From assembly GCA_001599975.1 (NCBI GenBank), contig BCIO01000001.1, positions 1,426,001-1,490,000 on the forward strand: 64,000 nt of DNA, given 5' to 3'. Below, in pieces: positions 37,616 through 48,807 of the stretch. The DNA comes from Cystobasidiopsis lactophilus. Its lineage: Eukaryota; Basidiomycota; Agaricostilbomycetes; Agaricostilbales; Chionosphaeraceae. The notes under the pieces were generated by a model, which searched no databases, was not told the origin of the DNA, and saw only the letters and a list, made by a program, of their open reading frames with translations. Each line of letters begins with the position of its first letter. The first letter of the stretch is position 1. Both the position numbers and the translations under genes were made by a program.

Positions 37616-38643
37616 ATGATGAAGCTGCTTGTGCCCACCCTCGCCCTCGTCTCAACTATTGCTGCAGTGCCGCTGTCAGTTGCCTTTGTGTCTCCTCTTT
37701 CCATTGGAATGACAAGCTGATCATCCACGGCCAATCAGCGAGTTCGACCCCATCCTTCACAAGCTTTTCCCGGGGCGTTTGACCAAGCGTCAATCTGTTC
37801 CGGCCACCTGCGTCCCAAGCTGCCAGTCTTTTGCTACGGCCTACTCGGCCTGTGATACGGACGATCTGGCCTGCATTTGTGCAGCCTACGCCCAAGGAGG
37901 TGCAACGTAGGCTTAGGTGCCCATTCTGCGCATATGGGACACTTGCTAAAGTCTTCCTAATTGTGCAGTTGTGCGAGTTGCCTTGACAACAACGGTGATT
38001 CGATGCTGGGTGCCCGTATGTGCATGGCCGATCACAATAATTGGCTCCCGCTGATTGCTTGGAAGCAGAAATTGAGGCCCTAGGTCCGGACTGCAGTTCG
38101 ACAACGCCCTCACCTGGCCCTGGTCCTACGCCAGCCGGTGGTGAGGTCGTCGTGGATTTCATCTTCCCGGTCGGCGCCAGCCAGGGCGACGAAAGCTTTG
38201 TCGCTATGGCCACTGGCGGCACTGCCACCACCCTTGTCGGCACCATTACCTACACGGCGACCAACACGGCCGGCGCCCCGACCGCCACCGTGCTTTACGA
38301 GGGCGAGTCCACTTCAACCTTTAGTGAATTCGATCGTGCTGACCAAGAGCGCGGGTGCACAGACGTTCTTATTGCCCGTCCCAGCGAGTACATTGAAGTC
38401 CTTGTGAACAATGACAACCAATTCCTCGGTGCGTCTCACCCACTCGTGCTAGGGTCTGTCCTCAGACTTTCATTTGCAGAACAAGACGTCTGCGACATCC
38501 AGCCAGATGGCAGTGAAGTTTGCATCAGATATACTGGGCAGCATACCCAACGCACGCTTCTTCCTTCGTCGACTTGGACCAATACGCAGCTCGCCACCGT
38601 GCCCTTCACCGCCACCGTCGCCACCGGCACTGTGACGATCTAG
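37616..38643 (+). CDS. Secreted eight-cysteine (CFEM-like) protein, copy 1
   Basis: The signal peptide is MMKLLVPTLALVSTIAAVPL and the KR site is GRLTKRQ. The mature N-terminus carries eight cysteines spaced C-x3-C-x9-C-x6-C-x-C-x9-C-x2-C-x19-C (TCVPSCQSFATAYSACD, then CICAAYAQGGATCASC). This resembles the CFEM fold, including Asp residues just before the fourth Cys, though C-x2-C is tighter than the classic pattern. A Pro/Gly hinge (SPGPGPTPAGG) leads to a beta-rich domain with SQGDESFVAMATGGT, ARPSEYIEVLVNN and CDIQPDGSEVC. Several introns split it; one at about 38324-38362 is needed to align with copy 2. It is likely an extracellular or wall-associated protein of unknown function. Confidence 0.75.
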
Positions 38644-39494
38644 ACAAAGTCGCCAATTGCGCACCCCCGCACTTTGGTCAAGGGATTCCGGTCACAGGAC
38701 AGACATTGGCATTGGCATCTTGGGCTCATTGGTCTGCCGGCATGTTGTATTGTATTGTAGTATTCACTTCTCACAGCAGCTTAAGTTATTGCCGTGCGCA
38801 CTTTCAAATCGTTTTCATCCCACCCTCTTCCTCGTACATACTGCAGTCGATGTTGTGCGTCCATAACCAGCGGACTGAGAAAGTTTGCCACCGTCGACGT
38901 CAGGCAGGTCCTCAGGCTGGGCTGCCTTTTGTTCGTGGAAATTTCCATGGTCCCCTGCTACCACTCCCTCTACTTCCTGGATAGCCTCTGAGGATGCATG
39001 TGAGCTGTGATGGGTGGTTCGCCAAAGTGGCCCCTTCTTGGCGGGCGCCATTGCTCTTCCGAGAGACCTCTACTAACTCTACTTCGCCGTTAACCAATGC
39101 ATTGCGCTGAAACTTGCTACAATAGTCTACTTTCTTGCCTGCCTCGCTTCATTTCTTGGCTGCGTGTTGGTGTCTCTCTGCAGTCGCGCGGGAACCGGCA
39201 TTAGGCCTCCTTTGGATGACCTTCCATTCTCTCGCGCTCCTTGGCTGCCCTTAATGCCCTTGGATCCCGGCGACTTCCGAGCACGTTGTCGGCAACCAAG
39301 CCTAGTGGCACTGTAACACGGCCAATTAGTGCAGCCCGACGCCTCGCAAAATGCCAAGAGCATTCGCGTTCCCATGAGATCATGTCTCAAAGACTGCCCC
39401 TTGCTTTGCTGGCGGATCTCGGGAAGCCCTCGCTAAAAATCTTCTGTCCCTCCTCGTCTCTAAACCTCCCTCAAATCCAAGAAGATCAGTAGAG
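38644..39494. other. Spacer between tandem secreted-protein genes
   Basis: About 850 bases hold only small frames on both strands without domain content. I saw no relic of a third copy and no repeat or RNA gene. Confidence 0.5.
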
Positions 39495-40724
39495 ATGGCC
39501 AAATTGCTCCTGCCTTTGCTCGTTGCCCTTCCCTGCTTTGCTTACCCGCTGTATGGAGATCTTGACACCGATTTTCATCTGCTTGACTCACCCTGCTTCC
39601 AGTGACGCTTTCGAGGCCTTGAGTCGGTTTCATGCTGGCGGGCTGGCGAAGCGGCAGATCATTCCATCAACCTGCGTGTCGGACTGTGCCGAATTAGATT
39701 CGGCCTTGCTCGAATGCGCATCCACGGCATGTCAGTGCAACGCCATTCTTGATGCAGGTAACACAGGTGTGTGGTAGCTTCCGCGCGGATATTGGCAAGC
39801 AGACTCATTTTGTCTACATCAGCTTCGGCCTGTGCGAGCTGTTTGATCGCCAATGGAGCTTCGTCCCTTGGCTCGGGCATTGAAAGCGCCATTCAACGCT
39901 GTGATAATCTCGGAGTGCCTGAAATCGTGTAGGTGGCTTCTAGGGTTCGAGCTTCCGTCACTGAGCAGGCTTCGCAGCTCGAGCGCCACCGCCACCGGGG
40001 CACCCCAGCCCACCTTAACGGCCTCAGGGACCTCAGGGACGGCGTCTACCCGTCGCATTGTGCCACTCTCTGCATCTGGGTACGTTGAAGCCCTCACACG
40101 CGCCATGTCTTCTGAAGCCTAAATGAGTGATCGCGCCTAGGCCTACGGCCACCGTGTCTGTTGTCTTCCCAACCGGACCGGGTGCCAGCCAAGTGCGCTT
40201 CAAATAGTTCCTGTTTCTCCAATGCTGAATCTGTCGGTAGGGTGGCGAATCGATCTACATTTTGGGAACCGGCGGCATTGAGACCACCATGGTCGGCGAG
40301 CTCTACTATACAGTAACCAACTCCGCCGGGAGCGCCGTATCCACTGCTACCATTGATGGTCAGTCTCTATATTGAGCCATCTACTCATCTGCTGATAATC
40401 AGTATTTGCAGACATCATCATCGTTGCGCCCTCCGAGGTCGCCGAGATCTTCGTGGACCAGGTCTACACCCAAGAGCGTATGCACCTCGACATCTCGTTT
40501 CTTTCCAAACTAGCGCTAAACTGGTCATTGCAGGACTGGTGGATTGCAAGCTGGTCGGCCCCAACGAGGAGCTTTGCGTTCAAATCGATGGAGTCTACGG
40601 CGCCACCGCTGGCACCAAGACGACCACCTACAGCATCACTGGTCTAACTACTGTACCATTTTCTGGCATTGTGGTGTCGCGACCCACTCCCACAGCAAGC
40701 GGTTCGCTTGCTGGCGGCCTCTGA
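39495..40724 (+). CDS. Secreted eight-cysteine (CFEM-like) protein, copy 2
   Basis: This is a paralogue of the gene at 37616 with the same order: signal peptide MAKLLLPLLVALPCFAYPL, a first intron at the same place, KR site (GLAKRQ), eight-cysteine module (TCVSDCAELDSALLECAST, then CQCNAILDAG, then CASCLIANG), Ser/Thr/Ala-rich hinge and a beta-rich domain with SQGGESIYILGTGG, VTNSAGSAVSTATIDD, VAPSEVAEIFVDQ and DCKLVGPNEELCV. Cysteine spacing matches copy 1 (19 residues before the eighth), but the stretch before the fourth Cys is ASTA and lacks the acidic residues that bind haem iron in true CFEM proteins. The C-terminus is Ser/Gly-rich (TASGSLAGGL). The hinge exons carry extra introns. Confidence 0.72.
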
Positions 40725-40995
40725 TTAGGGAGCGACGCCTCGTAATACGGCGATAGCCAACTCAGTAAACCTTTAACGCTCCCAGAGAGCCACCAACATG
40801 TACACAGTGTGAAAAATAAGATTACTTTTCCTCTCTCCCATCTCTCGATTTAGCTTCAGAAAGAATGCAGCAACTGAGGCCATGTCATTTTGCAAACGGA
40901 CCCAAAGCACCGAGAACGTGAACCTCTCGTCAAACAGAAGCACTACAAGTAGAGGGGGCGGGAAAGAGGAAAATGGGTTGATTGATTATGACACT

Positions 40996-43112
40996 CTAAA
41001 GTTCAGCCGAAGAAGCCTGGCTGGCTTCGGACGGCTCTACTGAAGCGGAGGGCGTCGAGGTGGATTTGAGGTGCTGGACAGCGTCGTCCAGCGTGCTTTG
41101 TAAAGTCTGGGCGGTGGCTTGGTTGGAGAACTGGCGAAGAACGATTAAAAGGTCAGCACTCGCCCAAGGAGCTAAAAAGCAGTCGAGCCCCTCACCTTGG
41201 CCAAGTAAGTCTTGAGCACCGAGTCGACAAAAACGCTGAACCGGATATACTTGGTCTCGACGAGTTCAAAGTGCATCTCGGCAAACACAGGCGCATTGAG
41301 GATTAGGCGGTGTGTCGCGTCCGCCCGCATTACTGTGCACAACATGGCCTCATCAGCATGGAGACATATGCAGAAGTGAGGATGTGCGCACGTAACCGAG
41401 TCGAGCCTTTGGCGCTGTCTGGATCCCGGTTGACGCGGAGCGAGCCGATGCCGTTCTCCTTGTAAGCCTCGCCCTCCATGATGAACAGCTTGGCCCGAGA
41501 CGAAAACAGGTTCTCTTCGTTCTCTTCGCCCGTTACCACTGTGAAGCAAGAAGTTCGGGTCAGACCTGCTAAAATGGGTCTGGTAGTCCGAATGCTCACC
41601 CTGCTGCTCAGTATAGACCCTCTTCGCCTGCGTATCATCCGCGCCCTGTTGCTCTGAAGTCTTCAACAAGTTGCTGAAGTTCTCTTTGCCGTCGCTCGCC
41701 GGCGCTTCTCCCGCTGCAGGCGATGCCGTTCGACCCGCAGAGGGCGAGGCCAAGCCATTCTTGGTGACGTTCGCAAAAGGACTCGAAGGAGCAGCCAGGG
41801 TGGAAGTTGCCAGCTTGGAAGTGGAAGGGGTGGCGACGGCATTAGCGCCTCGGCTGGCAAATGGCGAGGAGAAGGACGAAAAGGATCCAAAGCCAGAGGC
41901 GACCGACTTGGTCTTGCCGAAAGCCGAAGGGGTTCCTTGTTCTGTGGGCGATCCAAGGGAGGAGAACGACGGAGGTCGGCCGGCTTCAGGGTCGAGGGCT
42001 CTTGATACGGCGCCGGGGGAGAAGAGCGCGGAGGGCGGTTCTGCTGGGAGCTCAGTAAGGGCGACGGCCGGGGTGGAATGGGGCGCCATAGTTCCGCCAG
42101 TCGGACCATTCATGGGAATGGAGAAAGAGGCGTCTGGAGTGAGCAAGCTGTCGTCGATTTCATCGTCGTCGTCGTCGGCTGCCGGGGTGGATCGCCCGGA
42201 TGGGCTGGGCTTGCGCGAAGTGCCCGGCAGGGAACCGACTTCGGCGCGGACTGAAGAGGCAGGAGAAGGTGGCCGGATAGAGCCCTCGCGCTGCAAGGCT
42301 GCCAAATTAGGGCGCGAGATGGGCAGAGGCGAGTACGTCGAGGGGGACGAGGTCTTGGGAGGCGCGCCAAACGCAGAGGTCGAGGAAGTGGCGACGCTCG
42401 AGAATGGCGAGGCTCTAGATGAGAATGTGGCGAACGTCTGTTGGAGCATACAACATTGAAAATGAGCACTAGCCCACGAATAGGGAGAGCACAAGACCAA
42501 CCGATTTGGTCGAGCCTGCTGACGCTGGGGCTGGGGTGCTCGGCGCCTCCTTCTCCTTGATGTCCTCGACGATGGCGTCTGACGTCTTGACGGAGAGGCC
42601 GGGGTTGGCCGCCGACTCGCCAAAAGCAATATCGTCGTCGGCCGCGGTGACCTCGAGCGGCGTGCTCGATCCCCCCTCGTCGAGCGCAATGTCCCCCTCC
42701 TCTGCCTCACGCTGCTCCGCGGTCGTCATCTCCCGCACCTTGTCGCGGATGGCCTTGACCTTTGAGTTCTCGGCCAGGTTCTTGTGCGCGAGGACGGGCG
42801 TCGGAGGGTAGTCCTCGTCGAGCTCGTCGGCCACCGGGGACCCTGGCGCTGAGCCTGGTGCTTCTTCTGACTGCAGTCGACTGGTGCCATTGAGGGATCA
42901 GCGCTGCTCGGGCCAGGATGACAGCTTGAGAAACGTACTTGCGCTTCGCTGTGGGCGTGTGGCCCAGCGCCCTGCCCTCATCGTCGCCCTGCAACAGAGC
43001 ATGGCATCAGACTTTGAGCTGTAGCAGTCTGAATGGCTAGGCTCGTTCTCACCAACGGAGTCGTCGGGCCCAAAGCGCTCTCCCTCCCTCGTTTCCTAGC
43101 TCCTGCCGGCAT
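40996..43112 (-). CDS. Ran-binding-domain nuclear transport protein (RanBP3/Yrb2-like)
   Basis: Start ATG 43112 gives MPAGARKRGRESALGPTTPL, a basic N-terminus like that of RanBP3/Yrb2 proteins. Next is an acidic segment with DEDYPPTPVLAHKNLAENSK. A long Ser/Pro-rich middle has scattered FG and FGxF motifs (SGFGSFSSFSSPFASR). The C-terminal Ran-binding domain reads VVTGEENEENLFSSRAKLFI, KENGIGSLRVNRD and MRADATHRLILNAPVFAEM, with the E/K/R-rich contact residues in place. It probably helps Crm1-dependent export or RanGTP turnover at the pore. The splice after AKRK in the first exons is not settled; the rest reads cleanly. Length is roughly 600 residues. Confidence 0.85.
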
Positions 43113-43358
43113 CCAGGCGTCAGCGCAGCTCAATGGCGGCCATTTTTGAGCTCACCAGTATCCTGCTTATGCTCAGTATCTGCCTGGGGCAGCTCAGGTT
43201 CGGCCATGCTACGAAAATTGGAGGAAGCTGCTCAAGAGGGCTCTCCCGGCTGCGAGCGGCGAACTCAAGACGGCGAATTGCAAAGTTTGTGGTCTGGCTT
43301 TTGATGATACATACAGTCAAATCACTGCACTACATAGTATTACAACAGATTGAAACGC

Positions 43359-44652
43359 TCAGGCAGCGAGCAGCTCCTCGTCAAAGACATCGTAGCAAGT
43401 CAACCTTTCGTCTCGAACGATGAAGCGATGCCACGCAAAGAAGCCATAGATCAGCCACTTCTTCAGCCACCACATCCATGGTCCCGTGGTCGACTTGGCG
43501 GTTGTGGCCGCCTTGGACAGCTTCTTGACCTTCTCGATTCGCAGCCTCCGCCGCTGTTCGAAGTGGGCGAACAATCGGCTGTACCCTTGCGAGGTGGCGG
43601 ACTCCGAGGACAGCAGGCGAGACAGAAAGCCTGCGTCCTCGAAAGCCTGGGCTGAACCTTGGCCATTCGGCGGCAGCGCGTGAGCAGCGTCGCCAATGAG
43701 CAGCACCCGGCCTGCGGTCGATTGCCAAGTTGGGAGGTCGGGAATGCTGTACGGCGCCCAAACTCGACAGGCCGACTCGTCCATCTTCTTGATCAGCGAC
43801 TGGATGGGCTCGGTGTCGAAGCTTTGGTAGTGCTGCTTCGCCAGCCGCGCGGCTTCTCCTGACGTCTCCATCTCTAGCCACCCAGCTCTCGACCGTTCTT
43901 CCACCTCTTTGCTTACTCCCCAAGCCAGAGTTTTCCCCTCTGCATCGATGGGAATAACCAGGACGATTCCGACAGGAGAAAAGATGGCCGCTGGGAGAGT
44001 CAGGCCATTTGGCTTGACCACTGAATGAGATGGCGTAAAACCATTGACCGTGCAAGATCCTGTGAAGTTGGGTGTAGGCGAAGCGTTGCCGAGGACGTGC
44101 TCTCGCACTTTGGAGTGGATGCCATCCGCGCCGACCAAGATGTCCCCTTTGTAGCTCACTTGAGCCCCGAACTCCAAAAGTAGCATAGGATAGCCTACCT
44201 TTGGCACTCGCAGAGTCTTCAAAGGAGGCCGTAACCCCATCGGCGCCTTCCTCAATGCGCTCGAGTTTAGCCGCCCAAACAATCTTGATGAGATCGCCGT
44301 GCTCCCCGCAAGCATCCAGCAAAACCTGGTGCAAGCGCGTCCTCACGATCCGAACACCTCCATCCTCGCCATCAGGAGCCATAGCCATCTCCCCAAATTT
44401 AAAGCCGGTCTCGTCGAACACGCCCATCGTCTCATAGGCGAAACCAGCAGCCCGGACTTGAGACAGCACTCCACAGCACTTGTCCAAGACTCGGAGAGCA
44501 TTTGGGGCCAAGGTGATGGAGCCGCCAGAGTCGCCTTTGACGGATCGGATTTCGAAGACGGTGCTACGAATCTGAACCCGAGCCAAAGCCAGCGCCAAAG
44601 CAGGCCCAGCGAGGCCGCCACCGATGATCAAAACATGTTTCGGAGCCGCCAT
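43359..44652 (-). CDS. FAD-dependent monooxygenase (salicylate hydroxylase-like)
   Basis: This class A flavoprotein hydroxylase has about 415 residues. The Rossmann motif is HVLIIGGGLAGPALALALAR at the N-terminus. The middle contains the DG motif (ILVGADGIHSKVREHVLG), and the C-terminal FAD motif is RVLLIGDAAHALPPNGQGSA with FEDAGFLSRLL. A single intron near 44162-44201 joins SAK to VSYKG. The end has a basic hydrophobic patch (WMWWLKKWLIYGFFAWHRF). All three flavin and NAD(P)H motifs are intact. The substrate is probably an aromatic or polyketide-like compound, but neighbours give no pathway context. It lies head to tail with the RanBD gene, about 250 bases away. Confidence 0.9.
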
Positions 44653-44894
44653 CGTTGTCCAAGAGCAAGAAGCACAACCCGGAGGAGTTCAAGACGTGGT
44701 GATTCGGCAAGGTTGCTGCGCGCTGATGAGACCCAAAGGCTGGCACATTCGCCCGCTTATAGCCACTACATAGTCATATCGCGCCTTTGAGAGTCAAAGC
44801 AAGCAACCAGAAGCCACTTGGATGAGAGAGCAAGCCGGTTTCGAGAGTTTTTGGTGGTCTGGAGAGAAGCGGCCATGTTCCCGAGTCGAGGGTC

Positions 44895-45924
44895 ATGAAC
44901 CGGTCCGACTCTGCAACTGGTAGCAGCAGTGGTGGCGCTGGCGAAGAGCCCAGTGCTGCCCGCCCAACGTGCGTCTTGCTCCCCTCTCCCGCTCGACCCA
45001 GTTCGCACTTCTGACCTGCGCCCGAAACTTCCTTTCCTGGTTTGCTTGGTGTTTTCAGACGGTCGCATTACTTCTTGTCTCGAGATGAGATCCTTAAAGG
45101 AGTCGCCAATAGGTGGCTCTTCTCGCAATTTTGTGCGTTAAAGGCTCAACCGAGAGCTGCCATTCCTGCTCATGCTTAAGCAAACGTCTCCCGCGCAGAC
45201 CTCTACTTCTGTACGACTAGATCTCTCGCACTTACAACAGGAACGGTGGTTAACGAAGCTTGCAGACCTAACGCTGGCCATCCTGTCGCTGGCGACCGTC
45301 ATTCTAAGCCTTCTGTCCGACTGCCCGACCCTCGCCTTCTACATTCTTGACATCATCATTAATTCAGCCATGATCTGCGAAGTCGTCATTCGCTTCGTGG
45401 CGTTTGGCAAGCAGTTCTGGAAGTCCTACTGTTCGCAGTCTTGACCTCTCAAGTGCATGTTGGATTTGTGTCAAATAATTCGTCGAACAGATAACTACCT
45501 GGACCTGGGCATCACTTTCTTTTGCGTCATCACTATTTTGGTCATCTTCTTCAGCGGCTGCAGCGCCAAGAGCGAGGAGGTGTTCGACGACATCTTGCTC
45601 ATTGTGCGCAATGTCATTCAGTTCGGGCGCCTGGCTATCGTCATGCGAAGGTCCGTTCTCGTCCACATTAGATCAAAAGTCGGTCTCAGTTTCTATTTGG
45701 CGGACAGATCCGGCAAGAACATTTTCTCAAGGGTGGGCATGATCGACTTGGAGAACGGGCTCGAAGTGCAAGACGACGACGACTTCTTCACCCTCGACAT
45801 CGATCAGGACGACGAGGAAGCCGAGTTCGCGGACCGGCGGAGAGCGGGAGGAGACAATGGCGTGCGGTCCGGTGGCAACCAGAGATTCGTGGATGATTCG
45901 GACGAGGACGAGCCGGCGCGGTGA
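44895..45924 (+). CDS. Voltage-sensor-like four-helix membrane protein
   Basis: The start exon is MNRSDSATGSSSGGAGEEPS, then HYFLSRDEILKGVANR, then helices LADLTLAILSLATVILSLLS (S1), AFYILDIIINSAMICEVVIR (S2, with the acidic residue and FVAFGKQFWKS), YLDLGITFFCVITILVIFFS (S3) and an S4-like helix DDILLIVRNVIQFGRLAIVM followed by RR. The C-terminal tail is soluble and acidic (QDDDDFFTLDIDQDDEEAE). Only one sensor-like unit and no pore helix is seen. This fits fungal ion-transport-domain proteins of about 250 residues and recalls Hv1-type proteins, although the S4 arginine spacing (R-x6-R-x5-RR) is not the Hv1 pattern. Splicing between VANR and the first helix is uncertain. Confidence 0.7.
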
Positions 45925-46036
45925 ACCGCTGCTTGTAATGGAGATTCAAGACTCTTTCTCAGAGGCTATCTTTTGCATCTCAATCGTGTCTATTCCCTAT
46001 GCTGCCCTCGCAGATCTTCGACTGTCGCAGGTACTT

Positions 46037-47001
46037 TTACATTTCACCACACTCTGCAAGGTCCAAGCAGTTCAGCCATGGTAAAGAGGGCAGATGTAGA
46101 GAGGACACCTCACCAACTATGCGGACGGTCAGCTTTGGCCGGTTGTTTTGCCCCGTCGGCGTGTTCTCGATCTTGCGCAACACCAGCAGGTTCTCGGCGC
46201 CGTCGAGCACCTTGCCGAACACGACGTGCTTGCCGTCCAAGAACTCGGCCGGCTGGGTGGTGATGAAGAACTGCAGAGGGGGACCTAGCCCTTAAGTCAA
46301 ATTGACAATGGCAGGGGCAGGCCTTCTCACCTGGCACCCGTTTGTGTCCTTGCCCGAGTTGGCCATGGACAGCAAGCCGGCGGTGGTGTGCTTGATGGTG
46401 AAGTTTTCGTCTGCGAATTGGCGGCCGTAAATGCACATGGAGCCCGTGCCGTCGCCGTTCAAAAAGTCACCGCCTGCGAGAGAGTGTGGCGTTTGAAAGA
46501 CCGTCAAGGTCCGATGGAAGGCCAATACTCACCTTGGACCATGAACGATTCAATAATGCGGTGAAACGTAGAGTTCCTGTACGGCACGAACCCGATCCTT
46601 GAATGGGGACTTTCAACAGCATGGGCAGCGAGCTCACTTGTAGCCTTGAGGAATGTTGTTCTGCCTGTACTCGCCCGTACATAGCTGCCGAAAGTTCTCT
46701 GCTGTCCTGCATCCGACCAAAAAAACCATCAGCAAGGGTTGGAACTGATGAAGTGGAGCTGGACTACTTTGGCACAATGTCGCTGTCAAAAGCAATGTCA
46801 GGCCGTTGTCTAAGCGCAAATGTTCTAACAGAACCTCACCTGAACAGCTCAAACTTGATCCTCCCGATGTCCGTCTCGCCAATCCGGACCTGAAAAGCCA
46901 AAGCAGCTGTCAGACAAGCGACAAGGCTTCGAAAGTGAGAAGAAGCGCACGTCAAAGAAGACGATGGGCCTGGCGCCGCCTGGTGCTGCTGATGTGGACA
47001 T
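46037..47001 (-). CDS. PPIH: Cyclophilin H-type peptidyl-prolyl isomerase
   Basis: This prolyl isomerase is of the single-domain cyclophilin H class, which binds the U4/U6-U5 tri-snRNP. The start is [18 protein letters not shown], then [50 protein letters not shown] with the catalytic Arg, [14 protein letters not shown] and [19 protein letters not shown]. The last exon gives ECGEM, matching the CGEM end of cyclophilin H. About eight exons yield roughly 180 residues. Its TAA at 46037-46039 is convergent with the voltage-sensor-like gene, with about 110 bases between stops. Confidence 0.93.
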
Positions 47002-47170
47002 GGTTAAGGTCGAGTGTGCTCAAATAAACGCCCAGAAGCGACAAGGGGGAGGGAAGCAGGCGGTGGTGCAGGCGAGAAACAATTCGAGCACAAACAACGA
47101 GCTTGTGCGGCGCTCCCTTGCATTGGTTCCGGTCCACCAATTGAGTTCCTAGCTACAAAAACGCTACAGA

Positions 47171-48495
47171 ATGGCGCGCACGAGGGATCGCGAGGCGTCA
47201 GAGGAGGAGGACGAGGTGGAGGAGCGGGCGAGCGATGAGAACGAGGACTCGGAGGACAGCTCTTCGGACGACGAGCCGGTCGTCGTGCGCAAGGAGAAGG
47301 GCCCAGAGCGCGACTACCTCAAGGACGTGCCGCTCACCAAGGACCACGCGGACAAGAAGCTGCTGCAAATGGTCAAGGACTGGGACACCGTCGCGTCTTC
47401 CATGGCCAAGTCGCTCGACCACGTCTACTTGGTCACCGAGCGCCTCACCGACGCCTACGACGAGGAGCATCCCGAGTGGCCAGAGGTGCGTTGTGGTCAC
47501 CGTTGAGGACTTGCCGACCGGGGCTCATACTACTTCATGCCAACCCACAGGTCTTTGCCAGGCTCGACAAGCAAGTGAAGAACTTGTGCGACAAGATGGT
47601 CCAAGCCAAGATCCGCCACGATTGCCTCAACGACATCCGCCAAACCATCCTGGCAGACGGCGAAGTGGTGAGTGCCTCTCTGTCTCCCCTTTCGTGGCTT
47701 TCGCCCATGCGGTGGCGCAAGGAAAACGCGTTGGAGAAGTACCAAGAAGCTGTGGATGCGGCCATCAAAGAGTACGAGGCCAAGACCACGCGGAAGCGCT
47801 ACGCCAATAGCGAGCATTACGGCAAGTTCAGGCGGACCATCTGGGTGCGTTGAACTCCTCTCAGATTGCGCTGATGCCAATATCTGGTTTGTTAATCTTT
47901 TCGACGCACAGGACGCTCGAAATCCAGACAACGAAATGCCATCCGTTCGAAGTCTCATGGGTAAGAGCTAACCCTTGGGCTTTTCGTCAGCTCCATTTGA
48001 TGTGGCCTTCTTTCACGATCCAGAGAAAGAAAAGGGAGACGTCAAGCCTGGCGTGGAGGAAGAGGAGGAAGAGTCGGACGAGGACGACGAGATCGAGCGT
48101 GGCGCCCAGCTCCGAAACTTCAAGGACGCGGTCAGCTTGAAGATTATCGAGAAGCCGCTCAGATCGTGGGTGGCTCTAACTCTTTTGACAAATTGCAGTT
48201 GCTCAAGCAGCAGAACTCCCCCCACAGCACAAAATGCACGCACATCTACGACGACACGACGATCCGGCAATACTTCCGCGACTCGAACGGCTCGGCGACG
48301 ATGCCGGTCTCCTGCCCCCAAGCGGGCTGCAAGGCCAAGTTCTTGCTGGCCGACCTCAGCGAAGCACCAGATGTCGCCAAGGCTATCCAACGCTTCAAGC
48401 AGAAAGAGGCTCGGGAAGCCACCAACGCTGGCGCCGGCACCCAGACCCAAAAACAACGAAGGCAACGCGTCCGAGGGTCGTCGGACGAAGAATAG
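47171..48495 (+). CDS. NSE2: SMC5/6-complex SUMO E3 ligase NSE2/MMS21
   Basis: An acidic N-terminus (MARTRDREASEEEDEVEERA) precedes helical segments (DYLKDVPLTKDHADKKLLQM, SLDHVYLVTERLTDAY, ENALEKYQEAVDAAIKEYE) that in this family pack on SMC5. The C-terminal SP-RING zinc finger reads TKCTHIYDDTTIRQYF, then MPVSCPQAGCKAKFLLADL, with the Cys-His-Cys-Cys ligands and the CPxxGC core. The tail is Gln/Arg-rich, ending RGSSDEE. About seven exons give roughly 310 residues. It promotes SUMOylation during DNA repair and replication-fork recovery. It is divergent from the cyclophilin gene, with 170 bases between starts, a likely shared promoter. Confidence 0.9.
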
Positions 48496-48807
48496 AGGAT
48501 CCTCACGACGTAGAGGGGCCTGCCAGCTTTCTCTTGTCTCGCCACTAGAAACGCGCGAACAGCCAATTTGCACCGAGGCTGAAAGCCACCTGTACAAGTA
48601 TCCCAGAAATCAATGTCCCATTCCCATCCCAGAAGCGCTTGATCTGGCAAAAATCGCAAGGCGATACCTAAAGGTGGCGTGGGAAGCCGGCATCGAAAGC
48701 GTCCCTACAGTAGTTCAGCGTGAGACTCGTGTAGTGTATTCAACCGCTCCATTTCAGCCCCTCAACCAGAGCAGCCTTGTCATATCCGTCCTCAGCGCTG
48801 TCCGCTT
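48496..48807. other. Convergent intergenic region
   Basis: About 310 bases lie between the stops of NSE2 and the Swc3-like gene. I saw no gene, repeat or RNA; both 3' UTRs probably lie here. Confidence 0.5.

Noticed and set aside
37616-40724. Secreted eight-cysteine pair as confirmed CFEM haem-uptake proteins under control of the iron GATA factor in the window
   Set aside because: Cysteine spacing is only CFEM-like, copy 2 lacks the haem-binding Asp position, and no regulatory link is visible.
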